NCBI GenBank assembly: GCA_050011895.1
Contig: JBEKIF010000002.1
Coordinates: 124,001 to 188,000 of the forward strand
DNA length: 64,000 bases
Origin: DATBGO01 sp050011895
GTDB lineage: Bacteria; Actinomycetota; Actinomycetes; Streptosporangiales; Streptosporangiaceae
Direction of reading: 5' to 3'
In this document: positions 52,258 to 60,601 of the stretch, one piece after another
Position numbering within the stretch: the stretch's first letter is position 1
How the letters are laid out: every line of letters starts with the position of its first letter
The notes under the pieces: model-generated
Told to the model about the DNA's origin: nothing
Databases searched by the model: none
Seen by the model: the letters and a program-made list of their open reading frames with translations, nothing else
Program-made: the position numbers and the translations under genes

Positions 52258-53175
52258 GTGATCAAACAGCCCCGCGGGCCCTTCACTGCAGGCGATCAGG
52301 TCCAGCTCACCGACACCAAAGGACGACGGCACCTGGTGGTCCTCGAGCCCGGCCGGTCATTCCATACCCACCGTGGCGGGCTGGCCCACGACGACCTCAT
52401 CGGCCGCCAGGAAGGCAGCGTGGTCGTCTCCTCTGGCGGCACCCCCTACGTCGCGCTGCGGCCGCTGCTCTCCGACTACACGCTGTCCATGGCACGCGGA
52501 GCCGCAGTGGTCTATCCGAAGGATGCGGGCCAGATCCTGGTGCAGGCCGATATCTTCGCGGGCGCCAGGATCCTGGAAGCGGGTGCGGGCTCAGGCGCCC
52601 TGTCCTGCTGGCTGCTGCGCGCCACTGGTGAGGCGGGCCTGGTGGTCTCCTACGAGCGCAGGCCTGACTTCGCCGAGATCGCCCGGCGCAACGTCGAGAC
52701 CTATTTCGGCGGCCCGCACCTCGCCTGGCGGCTGATCGTGGGCGACCTGCCCGCCGCGCCCGCCGCGCCTGACCAGCCTGACGCGCCAGGGGGCGGTGCC
52801 TACGACCGGCTCATCCTGGACATGCTGGCGCCATGGGAGTACGCGGGCATGGCGGCAGCCGCGCTCATACCGGGCGGCCTGACCTGCTGCTACGTCGCCA
52901 CCACCACGCAGCTGTCCAGGACGGTGGAGGCGCTTCGCGGGCAAGGCAACTTCGACGAGCCCGCGGCCTCAGAGACGATGCAGCGAGGCTGGCATGTCGA
53001 CGGACTTGCGGTGCGTCCCGAACATCGCATGATCGGCCACACCGGCTTCCTTGTGACTGCGCGGCGGCTGGCCGACGGGGTCACGCCGCCGCCACGTCGG
53101 CGCAGGCCATCGAAGGGGTCATCGGGCGTTTCCGATCCGGTCCAGCCGACCGCAGGAGGCCTGGATGAGCCGTAA
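52258..53175 (+). CDS. trmI: tRNA (adenine-58-N1)-methyltransferase TrmI
   Basis: 305 aa. The N-terminal beta domain (PFTAGDQVQLTDTKGRRHLV) is followed by the Rossmann core: PKDAGQILVQADIFAGARIL, EAGAGSGALSCWLLRA for SAM, YERRPDFAEIARRNVE and DRLILDMLAPWEY. It methylates A58 in the T loop of tRNAs. In actinomycetes trmI regularly stands directly before the proteasome ATPase gene, as here. The last 35 residues are a Pro/Arg-rich tail. Confidence 0.93.
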   Translation: MIKQPRGPFTAGDQVQLTDTKGRRHLVVLEPGRSFHTHRGGLAHDDLIGRQEGSVVVSSGGTPYVALRPLLSDYTLSMARGAAVVYPKDAGQILVQADIFAGARILEAGAGSGALSCWLLRATGEAGLVVSYERRPDFAEIARRNVETYFGGPHLAWRLIVGDLPAAPAAPDQPDAPGGGAYDRLILDMLAPWEYAGMAAAALIPGGLTCCYVATTTQLSRTVEALRGQGNFDEPAASETMQRGWHVDGLAVRPEHRMIGHTGFLVTARRLADGVTPPPRRRRPSKGSSGVSDPVQPTAGGLDEP

Positions 53176-53299
53176 CGCGACCTGGCCGTTCCCGGATCGT
53201 AACTGCAGAAAGCTGTGTCAGGTCCTGCCGTAAGGTTACGGAAGGGTCCTGGATAGGTAGGGTCTAGGTGAAGTCGGATCTCGGGAGGAGGTGAGGGGC

Positions 53300-55108
53300 A
53301 TGGCCTCTCGTGACGACAGCGCACGCGCCGGCCGGTATGACGACGAGGTCAAGGTCCTGACCACGCAGATCTCCTTCCTTGAGGAGGAGATCGCGGCCTT
53401 GCGGCGCAGGCTCGCAGATTCGCCAAGGCAGTCCAGGCTGCTCGAAGAGCGGCTGCGGGAGACTGAGGCGGGCCTCGCGGCCGTAACTGGGCAGAACGAA
53501 CGGCTGGCGGGAACCCTGCGCGAAGCCCGCGACCAGATCGTGGCGCTCAAGGAAGAAGTAGACCGGCTGGCCCAGCCACCATCAGGTTTCGGCATCTTCC
53601 TGGCTGCGGCGGATGATGGCGCTGCGGACGTCTTCACCGGTGGCAGGAAGATGCGGGTGAGCGTCAGCCCGGGGATCGAGCTCGATGAGCTCAGGCCCGG
53701 CCAGGAGGTCGTGCTAAACGAGGCGCTCAACGTCGTCATCGCCCAGGGGTACGAGACCATCGGCGAGGTCGTCATGCTCAAGGAGATCCTTGATGGCGGT
53801 GACCGGGCGCTGGTGATCTCCCACGCCGACGAAGAGCGGGTCGCCCGGCTAGCCGAGCCGCTGCTGGCCGCTACCTTGCGGGCGGGTGACTCGCTCCTGT
53901 TCGAGTCCCGCTCCGGATACGTCTACGAGCGCATCCCCAAGGCGGAGGTCGAGGAACTCATTCTTGAGGAGGTTCCCGACATAACCTATTCGGAGATCGG
54001 CGGCCTGGCGTCGCAGATCGAGCAGATCAGGGACGCGATCGAGCTGCCCTACCTGCATGCCGACCTGTTCAAGGAGCATCAGCTGCGGCCGCCCAAGGGG
54101 GTCCTGCTCTACGGGCCGCCCGGATGCGGGAAGACGCTCATCGCCAAGGCGGTCGCCAACTCGCTGGCCAAGCAGGTGGCGGCCAGGACAGCCGCACTGG
54201 CCAGGGAAAACGGGACAGCTGACACGCCGGCTGGACCCGCGCGGGAGGGCAAGAGCTTCTTCCTGAACATCAAGGGCCCGGAGCTGCTGAACAAGTACGT
54301 CGGCGAGACCGAGCGGCACATCAGGCTGGTCTTCCAGCGGGCCAGGGAAAAGGCCAGCGAGGGCATGCCGGTCATCGTCTTCTTCGACGAGATGGACTCG
54401 ATATTCCGGACCCGCGGATCCGGGGTGTCCAGCGACGTCGAGAACACCATCGTGCCGCAGCTGCTCAGCGAGATCGACGGTGTCGAGGGCCTGGAGAACG
54501 TGATCGTGATCGGGGCCTCCAACCGGGAGGACATGATCGATCCGGCCATCCTGCGGCCAGGGCGGCTGGACGTCAAGATCAAGATCGAGCGCCCGGACGC
54601 CGAGGCGGCTCGGGACATTTTCTCCAAGTACCTGGTGACCAGCCTGCCGCTGCATCCGGACGACCTTACCGAGCACGACGGCTCGGCCGCGGCCACGGTT
54701 GACGAGATGATGCAGCGGGTCGTCGAGCGCATGTACTCCGAGACGGAGGAAAACAGGTTCCTCGAGGTCACCTACGCCAACGGCGACAAAGAGGTCCTGT
54801 ACTTCAAGGACTTCAACTCCGGCGCGATGATCCAGAACATCGTGGACCGGGCGAAGAAGATGGCCATCAAGGAGTTCCTCGAGACCGGCCAGAAGGGCCT
54901 GCGGGTCGCGCACCTGCTGGCCGCCTGCGTTGACGAGTTCAGTGAGAACGAGGACCTTCCCAACACCACCAACCCGGACGACTGGGCGCGCATCTCAGGA
55001 AAGAAGGGCGAGCGGATCGTCTACATCAGGACGCTGGTCTCGGGCAAGCACGGCACCGAGGCGGGCCGGTCCATCGATACCGTGGCCAACACTGGCCAGT
55101 ACCTGTAG
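53300..55108 (+). CDS. arc: proteasome ATPase ARC/Mpa
   Basis: 602 aa from ATG 53300 with GGAGGAGG upstream. Residues 10-75 form a coiled coil (LTTQISFLEEEIAALRRRLA) that captures Pup. Two OB folds follow, and then the AAA module with Walker A GPPGCGKTLI near residue 272 and Walker B VIVFFDEMDS near 359. The C-terminus is GQYL, the docking tail that opens the 20S gate. It unfolds pupylated proteins and feeds them to PrcBA as a hexamer. It is separated from dop by two 64-bp repeats. Confidence 0.97.
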   Translation: MASRDDSARAGRYDDEVKVLTTQISFLEEEIAALRRRLADSPRQSRLLEERLRETEAGLAAVTGQNERLAGTLREARDQIVALKEEVDRLAQPPSGFGIFLAAADDGAADVFTGGRKMRVSVSPGIELDELRPGQEVVLNEALNVVIAQGYETIGEVVMLKEILDGGDRALVISHADEERVARLAEPLLAATLRAGDSLLFESRSGYVYERIPKAEVEELILEEVPDITYSEIGGLASQIEQIRDAIELPYLHADLFKEHQLRPPKGVLLYGPPGCGKTLIAKAVANSLAKQVAARTAALARENGTADTPAGPAREGKSFFLNIKGPELLNKYVGETERHIRLVFQRAREKASEGMPVIVFFDEMDSIFRTRGSGVSSDVENTIVPQLLSEIDGVEGLENVIVIGASNREDMIDPAILRPGRLDVKIKIERPDAEAARDIFSKYLVTSLPLHPDDLTEHDGSAAATVDEMMQRVVERMYSETEENRFLEVTYANGDKEVLYFKDFNSGAMIQNIVDRAKKMAIKEFLETGQKGLRVAHLLAACVDEFSENEDLPNTTNPDDWARISGKKGERIVYIRTLVSGKHGTEAGRSIDTVANTGQYL

Positions 55109-55163
55109 CGGCGCCGGCCCGGGGCCCCGTTCCCCCAAGCCGTCCACCGCTCCGCCGCGCAGT

Positions 55164-55299
55164 CCTGGGGGACGACCCCCCGGGCCCCCCGCGCTGCAGT
55201 CTGCTCGGCCCGGCGGGCCGAGCCTCGGTGCTGGCCCTGGGGGACGACCCCCCGGGCCCCCCGCGCTGCAGTCTGCTCGGCCCGGCGGGCCGAGCCTCG
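55164..55299 (+). repeat. tandem duplication of a 64-bp GC-rich unit with internal hairpin
   Basis: Copy one is 55164-55227 and copy two 55236-55299, identical over 64 bp as far as I can read, with an 8-bp spacer. Each copy contains TCGGCCC-GGC-GGGCCGA, a 7-bp perfect stem. It occupies most of the gap between arc and dop and may terminate the arc transcript. Confidence 0.85.
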
Positions 55300-55323
55300 C
55301 AGCCTGCATGGCCCGGGCGGCAC

Positions 55324-55329
55324 TAGGCT
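55324..55329 (+). promoter_or_regulatory. -10 box of dop, leaderless type
   Basis: TAGGCT stands 7 nt before ATG 55337 with no ribosome site in between, so dop probably has its own promoter separate from arc. Confidence 0.6.
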
Positions 55330-55336
55330 TTCAGAC

Positions 55337-56854
55337 ATGAGCGTGCGGCGGGTGATGGGCATCGAGACCGAGTACGGCATCTCCGTGCCAGGTCAGCCGG
55401 GCGCGAATGCGATGGTGACATCCTCTCAGGTGGTCAACGCCTACCAGGCGGCGTCTTCCGCGCGCGTTCGGCGGGCCCGCTGGGACTTCGAAGAGGAAAA
55501 CCCGCTTCGCGACGCCCGCGGCTTCGACCTCACCCGTGAGGCGGCTGATTCCACCCAGCTGACCGATGAGGACCTAGGACTGGCCAACGTCATTTTGACC
55601 AATGGCGCCCGGCTGTACGTCGATCACGCTCATCCCGAGTACTCAGCGCCCGAGTGCTCCGATCCGCTGTCCGCAGTGACCTGGGACAAGGCGGGCGAGC
55701 GGGTGATGGCGGAGGCCGCCGCACGGGCCAGCGCGGCGCCGGGCGGGTCCACGATCCAGCTATACAAGAACAATACCGACAATAAGGGCGCTTCCTACGG
55801 CTGCCATGAGAACTACCTGATGAACCGGGCCACGCCGTTCGCTGACATCGTCAGGCACCTGACCCCGTTCTTCGTGTCCCGGCAGGTGATCTGCGGGGCG
55901 GGCCGGGTGGGCCGCGGGGCAGACGGCCGGGACGAGGGTTTCCAGATCAGCCAGCGCGCCGACTTCTTCGAGGTCGAGGTGGGCCTGGAGACCACTCTGA
56001 AGCGCCCCATCATCAACACCCGGGACGAGCCGCACGCCGACCCAGAGAAATACCGCCGGCTGCACGTCATCATCGGTGACGCGAATATGAGCGAGATATC
56101 CAGCTATCTCAAGCTCGGCACCACCGCCCTGGTGCTCGCGATGATCGAGGACCGGTTCCTGGCCGGGGACATGACGCTTGAGGCGCCGGTCACCGAGCTC
56201 AGGGCGGTCTCGCACGATCCGAGCCTCAGGCACCTGGTGGCGCTGCGTGACGGCCGCCGGATGACCGCCGTCCAGCTGCAGATGGAGTACCTGGAGCTGG
56301 CCAGGAAGTACACCGAGGACAAGTTCGGCGCCGACGTGGACAGCGCGACCGCTGACGTCCTTGACCGGTGGGAGTCGGTGCTGACCAGGCTGTCGGAGGA
56401 CCCGATGCTGACCGCAAGGGAGCTGGACTGGGTGGCCAAGCTCCAGCTGCTCAACGGCTACCGGGCCAGGGACGGGCTCGGCTGGGGTCATCCGCACCTG
56501 CAACTCGTCGACCTGCAGTACTCCGACGTACGGGCCGATCGCGGCCTGTACAACCGGCTGGCGGCCAGGGGACGGATGATCCGGCTGGTGAGCGAGCCGG
56601 CCGTGGCCAGGGCTGTGGAGTATCCGCCCGAGGACACCAGGGCCTACTTTCGTGGTCGCTGCCTACGGCAGTACCCGGAGGCGGTGGCCGCGGCATCCTG
56701 GGACTCGGTGATCTTCGACATTCCTGGCCGGGAGTCATTGCAGCGAGTGCCCACCCTCGAGCCGCTGCGCGGCACCCGGGCGCACGTGGGCGACCTGCTC
56801 GACCGGTGCGAGACGGCGGGCGAACTCGTCGCCGCGCTCACCGGCCAGGACTGA
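55337..56854 (+). CDS. dop: Pup deamidase/depupylase Dop
   Basis: 505 aa. The N-terminal MGIETEYGISVPG, the acidic LYVDHAHPEYSAPECSDPLS with the nucleophilic-type Asp, NNTDNKGASYGCHENYLM and INTRDEPHADPEKYRRLHVI mark the Dop/PafA glutamine-synthetase-like fold. The extra segment after position 35 (SSQVVNAYQAASSARVRRAR) is the Dop-specific loop that PafA lacks. It removes Pup from substrates and deamidates Pup where the tail is Gln; here Pup already ends in Glu, so depupylation is probably its main duty. Confidence 0.96.
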   Translation: MSVRRVMGIETEYGISVPGQPGANAMVTSSQVVNAYQAASSARVRRARWDFEEENPLRDARGFDLTREAADSTQLTDEDLGLANVILTNGARLYVDHAHPEYSAPECSDPLSAVTWDKAGERVMAEAAARASAAPGGSTIQLYKNNTDNKGASYGCHENYLMNRATPFADIVRHLTPFFVSRQVICGAGRVGRGADGRDEGFQISQRADFFEVEVGLETTLKRPIINTRDEPHADPEKYRRLHVIIGDANMSEISSYLKLGTTALVLAMIEDRFLAGDMTLEAPVTELRAVSHDPSLRHLVALRDGRRMTAVQLQMEYLELARKYTEDKFGADVDSATADVLDRWESVLTRLSEDPMLTARELDWVAKLQLLNGYRARDGLGWGHPHLQLVDLQYSDVRADRGLYNRLAARGRMIRLVSEPAVARAVEYPPEDTRAYFRGRCLRQYPEAVAAASWDSVIFDIPGRESLQRVPTLEPLRGTRAHVGDLLDRCETAGELVAALTGQD

Positions 56855-56974
56855 ACCGCCTGGCTGCCGCATGAGGTCAGCGATACCGGTGCCGGTTTGC
56901 AGGATTGGGCAGGCCGCGCACAGGCGAGGATAGCGTTGAAGCTGCGGGCAGCCCGCGGATCACGGAGGTTTCTC

Positions 56975-57184
56975 ATGACAACAAAAGACACCGGCGGTCA
57001 GCGTCAGGCCCCGCGGCGTAGCGAGGAGGAGCAGGACAGCGCCGCCCAGGCCGGAGAGGACGTCAAGGAGCGCCAGGACAAGCTCACCGACGACGTGGAC
57101 GCGATCCTCGACGAGATCGATGAGGTTCTCGAGGAGAACGCAGAAGAGTTCGTCCGGTCATACGTGCAAAAGGGCGGCGAGTAA
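56975..57184 (+). CDS. pup: prokaryotic ubiquitin-like protein Pup
   Basis: 69 aa from ATG 56975 with GGAGG upstream. An acidic, disordered N-terminal half is followed by LTDDVDAILDEIDEVLEENA, the helix that binds the ARC coiled coil, and EEFVRSYVQKGGE. The last residues are Gly-Gly-Glu: the ligatable Glu is encoded directly rather than as Gln. PafA attaches this Glu to lysines of target proteins. The gene lies 120 bp after dop and 58 bp before prcB. Confidence 0.97.
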   Translation: MTTKDTGGQRQAPRRSEEEQDSAAQAGEDVKERQDKLTDDVDAILDEIDEVLEENAEEFVRSYVQKGGE

Positions 57185-57242
57185 CCGGCCGCCCGGCGCT
57201 CACGCTGCGGCGGCCGCCGCAGTAGGGTCGGTCAGGTAGGTG

Positions 57243-58115
57243 ATGCGCGCTAGCGGAAGGATCCGAGTGGGCCCTGATTCCTACGGACCGCGGCTCCCCG
57301 TGCCGTACCTGAGCCCGGGGACTTCGTCGTTCGCTGACTTCCTCGCCTTGGCCGCCCCTGACCTGCTGCCCGCGGCGGCCGGCTCGGCCGGGGGCGGCGC
57401 GGCGCGTGACCTGCCGCACGGGACGACCATCGTCGCCGCCGCCTGTGACGGCGGCGTTGTGATGGCTGGCGACCGCCGGGCCACGGCAGGCAACATGATC
57501 TCGCAGCGGGATATCGAGAAGGTGTTCCGCAGCGACGACTACTCCTGCATCGGGATTGCCGGCGTCGCGGGCATCGGCATCGACCTGGTCAGGATCTTCC
57601 AGGTTGAGCTTGAGCACTATGAGAAGATCGAGGGCCGGACGCTGTCCATCGAGGGGAAGGCCAACAGGCTGGCCGGCCTGGTCAAGGGCAACCTGGGCGG
57701 CGCCATGCAGGGGCTCATCGTCGTCCCGCTGTTCGCCGGCTACGACGAGGAAACCGGCGGTGGCCGGATCTTCAGCTATGACGTGGCGGGCGGCCGGTAC
57801 GAGGAGCACAGGTTCCACGCGATCGGGTCTGGCTCGGTGTTCGCCCGGGGCTCGCTGAAGAAGCTCTACCGCGATGGAATGCCGCTGTCCGACGCGGTGC
57901 TCGCCTGCATGCAGGCGCTCTATGACGCCGCCGACGACGACTCGGCCACTGGCGGCCCCGACCTGACCAGGCGCATCTACCCGGTGGTCGCCACGATAAC
58001 CGGGGACGGCTACCAGCGGCTGACCGACGCCGAGGCGGGCGGCTACGCCCAAACGGTCGTCGACGGCCGGATGCGCTCCCCGGACGGTCCGTCCGCGCCG
58101 TTGCGCCAGACCTGA
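57243..58115 (+). CDS. prcB: proteasome beta subunit PrcB
   Basis: 290 aa from ATG 57243 (GTG 57240 or GTG 57267 are possible; the latter has GGAAGGA upstream). The propeptide of about 60 residues ends at LPHG, after which TTIVAAACDGGVVMAGDRRA begins; the freed Thr is the active nucleophile, with Asp and Lys (MAGDRRAT and EKVF) in the pocket. It forms the inner rings of the 20S proteasome. A TAGGGT box lies just upstream. Confidence 0.96.
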   Translation: MRASGRIRVGPDSYGPRLPVPYLSPGTSSFADFLALAAPDLLPAAAGSAGGGAARDLPHGTTIVAAACDGGVVMAGDRRATAGNMISQRDIEKVFRSDDYSCIGIAGVAGIGIDLVRIFQVELEHYEKIEGRTLSIEGKANRLAGLVKGNLGGAMQGLIVVPLFAGYDEETGGGRIFSYDVAGGRYEEHRFHAIGSGSVFARGSLKKLYRDGMPLSDAVLACMQALYDAADDDSATGGPDLTRRIYPVVATITGDGYQRLTDAEAGGYAQTVVDGRMRSPDGPSAPLRQT

Positions 58116-58215
58116 CCACCTACATGCCGCAGCCTACGATTAGCCCGCTTTCTGACCAGCACCCATCCTGACCAGCACACTCCAAGCCAACCTCACAAGT
58201 AAGGGAACGCCACCG

Positions 58216-59133
58216 GTGTCGATGCCGTTCTACGTCTCGCCTGAGCAGGCGATGAAGGACAAGGCGGACTACGCGAGTAAGGCGATCACGCGTGGCCGCA
58301 GTGGCGTCGTGATTGAATACGACGGCGGAATCCTTTTTGTCGCGCCCAATCCGTCCCGCGCCCTGAACAAGTTCAGCGAGATCTACGACAGGATCGCGTT
58401 CGCTGCGGTGGGCAGGTACAACGAGTTCGAGAACCTGCGCAAGGCCGGGGTCCGCTATGCGGACATGACCGGCTTTCAGTACGACCGCCAGGATGTCAAC
58501 GCACGCGGCCTGGCCAACTGGTACGCCCAGCTACTTGGCACCATTTTCACGGAAAGCAACAAGCCATTCGAGGTGGAGATCGTCGTGGCCGAGGTAGGGG
58601 AAACGCCCGACCGCGACCAGATCTACCGGATCACCTTTGATGGCTCGGTCGCCGACGAGCACGGCTTCGTCGTGATGGGCGGCCACGCCGATCAGGTGGC
58701 GACGGCAGTCAAGGAGCGATTCTCCGAGGGGATGACCCTCGCAGGCGCCCTGGGCGTGGCCACAACTGCGCTAGCCGGGCAGGCGAATGACGAGCGCAGG
58801 GAGATAACGGCGGCCCAGCTGGAGGTCGCGGTGCTCGACCGGAGCCGCGCCCACCGGTGTTTCCGCCGGCTCACCGGTGCCCGGCTCGAGGCGCTGCTGA
58901 GTGAGGCCAGGACGGCGGCGAAGCTGCCGGCCGGCGCTTCCGCCGGACAGCCGAAATCTGGCGGCGCCGTAAAGCCAGGCAGCGCCGCAAAGCCAGGCAG
59001 CGCCGCAACTAAGACCGGTGGGACCCCTGAGGGCGACGGGACTCCTGAAGCCGGCGAAGTTCCTGAGGACGGCGGGACTCCTGAGGACGGCGGGACTCCT
59101 GAGCACGGCGGGACTCCGTTGGAGGAGACGTGA
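58216..59133 (+). CDS. prcA: proteasome alpha subunit PrcA with repetitive tail
   Basis: 305 aa from GTG 58216. FYVSPEQAMKDKADYASKAI is the gate-forming N-terminus, followed by GRSGVVIEYDGGILFVAPNP and the alpha-subunit core with SEIYDRIAFAAVGRYNEFEN. No catalytic Thr, as expected. The last 70 residues are a Gly/Pro/Glu-rich extension with a 6-residue repeat close to GGTPED, encoded by an 18-bp DNA repeat. The stop overlaps the next gene's GTG by 4 nt. Confidence 0.95.
   Translation: MSMPFYVSPEQAMKDKADYASKAITRGRSGVVIEYDGGILFVAPNPSRALNKFSEIYDRIAFAAVGRYNEFENLRKAGVRYADMTGFQYDRQDVNARGLANWYAQLLGTIFTESNKPFEVEIVVAEVGETPDRDQIYRITFDGSVADEHGFVVMGGHADQVATAVKERFSEGMTLAGALGVATTALAGQANDERREITAAQLEVAVLDRSRAHRCFRRLTGARLEALLSEARTAAKLPAGASAGQPKSGGAVKPGSAAKPGSAATKTGGTPEGDGTPEAGEVPEDGGTPEDGGTPEHGGTPLEET
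59030..59120 (+). repeat. 18-bp tandem repeats encoding GGTPED in prcA
   Basis: Units near GGGACTCCTGAGGACGGC recur five times or so with small changes, giving repeated Gly-Thr-Pro-Glu. Copy number probably varies between strains. Confidence 0.7.
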
Positions 59134-60590
59134 CAAGCGACCTGGAGAGCATCACCGGCATCGACGCGCCGACCGGGCTGCTGATCGGCGGGCAGTGGGG
59201 GGCCGGAAGCGCCGGGTTGCTTCCGGTGATTGATCCGGCCACCGAAGAGCCGGTTGCCGAGGTTGCCAGCGCGGGCACCCGCGACGCGCTGGATGCGGTG
59301 GCCGCCGCGCATGCCGCCCTGCCCGGGTGGGCCGCGACGCCGCCGAGGGAGCGCGGCGAATGCCTGCGCCGCGGCTATCAGCTGATGACGCAGCGGGCCG
59401 ATGCGCTGGCCCGGCTGATGGTCGTCGAGAACGGCAAGGCGCTGCGCGACGCGCGCGGCGAGATCAGTTACGCGGCAGAGTTCTTCCGCTGGTATGCCGA
59501 GGAAGCCGTGCGGAACGAGGGCTCGCTGATGACCGCCCCGTCCGGCGCCAACCGGATCATGGTCACCCGCCAGCCGGTAGGCGTCAGCGTGCTGGTCACC
59601 CCGTGGAACTTCCCCGCCGCGATGGCGACCCGCAAGATCGGTCCTGCGCTGGCCGCTGGCTGCACCGTCGTGCTCAAGCCGGCCAAGGAGACTCCGCTGT
59701 CCGCGCTGGCCATCGCGTCCCTGCTGCGAGAGGCCGGTCTGCCTGACGGCGTCGTCAACGTGGTGCCGACCACCACGCCGGGCCCGGTGGTCGCCGCGAT
59801 GCTCGGCGACCCGCGGGTCCGCAAGCTATCCTTCACCGGCTCCACGGAGGTGGGGAGGGTGCTGCTGCGGACCGCGGCGGAGACGGTGACCAACTGCTCA
59901 ATGGAGCTCGGCGGGAACGCGCCGTTCATCGTCTTCGATGACGCGGATGTCGAGGCCGCTGTCGACGGCGCGGTCCTGGCGAAGATGCGGAACGGCGGTG
60001 AGGCGTGCACGGCCGCCAACAGGTTCTACGTGCACGAGGCCGTCGCGGACGAGTTCGCCGCCACGTTCTCGGCGCGGCTGAGCAGCCTGAGGGTCGGGTC
60101 CGGTCTTGACGACGGCACCGACCTCGGCCCGCTGGTCAATGAGGACACCCGGTCGAAGGTCGCCAAGCTCGTCGCGGGCGCGGCCAGCGACGGCGCGCAG
60201 GTGCTGACCGGCGGCCGCGCGCCAGACCGGCGCGGCTACTTCTACCTGCCCACGGTTCTCGACCAGGTGCCGCGACAGGCCGGCATCCTGGCCGAGGAGA
60301 TCTTCGGGCCAGTGGCGCCCATCGTGCGCTTCAGCGACCCGGACGACGCGATCGCGCTGGCCAACAGCACCGAGTACGGGCTGGTCTCGTACCTGTACAG
60401 CAAAGATCTACGGCGGGCTCTGGCTACCGCAGAGGCACTCGAGGCGGGAATGGTTGGCATCAACCGAGGCGTGGTATCTGACCCGGCCGCGCCCTTCGGC
60501 GGCGTGAAGCAGTCCGGGCTGGGCAGGGAGGGCGCGCACGACGGGCTGCTGGAGTTCACCGAGACCAAATACATCGCCGTGGACTGGTAG
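59130..60590 (+). CDS. aldehyde dehydrogenase, succinate-semialdehyde dehydrogenase type
   Basis: 486 aa from GTG 59130, overlapping the prcA stop. ENGKALRDARGEISYAAEFF, TPWNFPAAMATRKIGPALAA, the Lys-containing VVLKPAKETPLSA, FTGSTEVGRVL, MELGGNAPFIV with the base Glu, and GGEACTAANRFYV with the catalytic Cys are all present. The pattern fits NAD(P)-dependent succinate-semialdehyde dehydrogenases (GabD). It is translationally coupled to a proteasome subunit and lies 11 bp before pafA, a place where I know no such gene in described Pup loci. Confidence 0.88.
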   Translation: MTSDLESITGIDAPTGLLIGGQWGAGSAGLLPVIDPATEEPVAEVASAGTRDALDAVAAAHAALPGWAATPPRERGECLRRGYQLMTQRADALARLMVVENGKALRDARGEISYAAEFFRWYAEEAVRNEGSLMTAPSGANRIMVTRQPVGVSVLVTPWNFPAAMATRKIGPALAAGCTVVLKPAKETPLSALAIASLLREAGLPDGVVNVVPTTTPGPVVAAMLGDPRVRKLSFTGSTEVGRVLLRTAAETVTNCSMELGGNAPFIVFDDADVEAAVDGAVLAKMRNGGEACTAANRFYVHEAVADEFAATFSARLSSLRVGSGLDDGTDLGPLVNEDTRSKVAKLVAGAASDGAQVLTGGRAPDRRGYFYLPTVLDQVPRQAGILAEEIFGPVAPIVRFSDPDDAIALANSTEYGLVSYLYSKDLRRALATAEALEAGMVGINRGVVSDPAAPFGGVKQSGLGREGAHDGLLEFTETKYIAVDW

Positions 60591-60601
60591 CCGGGACGCA
60601 C

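Noticed and set aside
55164..55299. the two repeats as a CRISPR array
   Set aside because: Only two 64-bp units with an 8-bp spacer and strong internal stems; no further repeats and no cas genes nearby.
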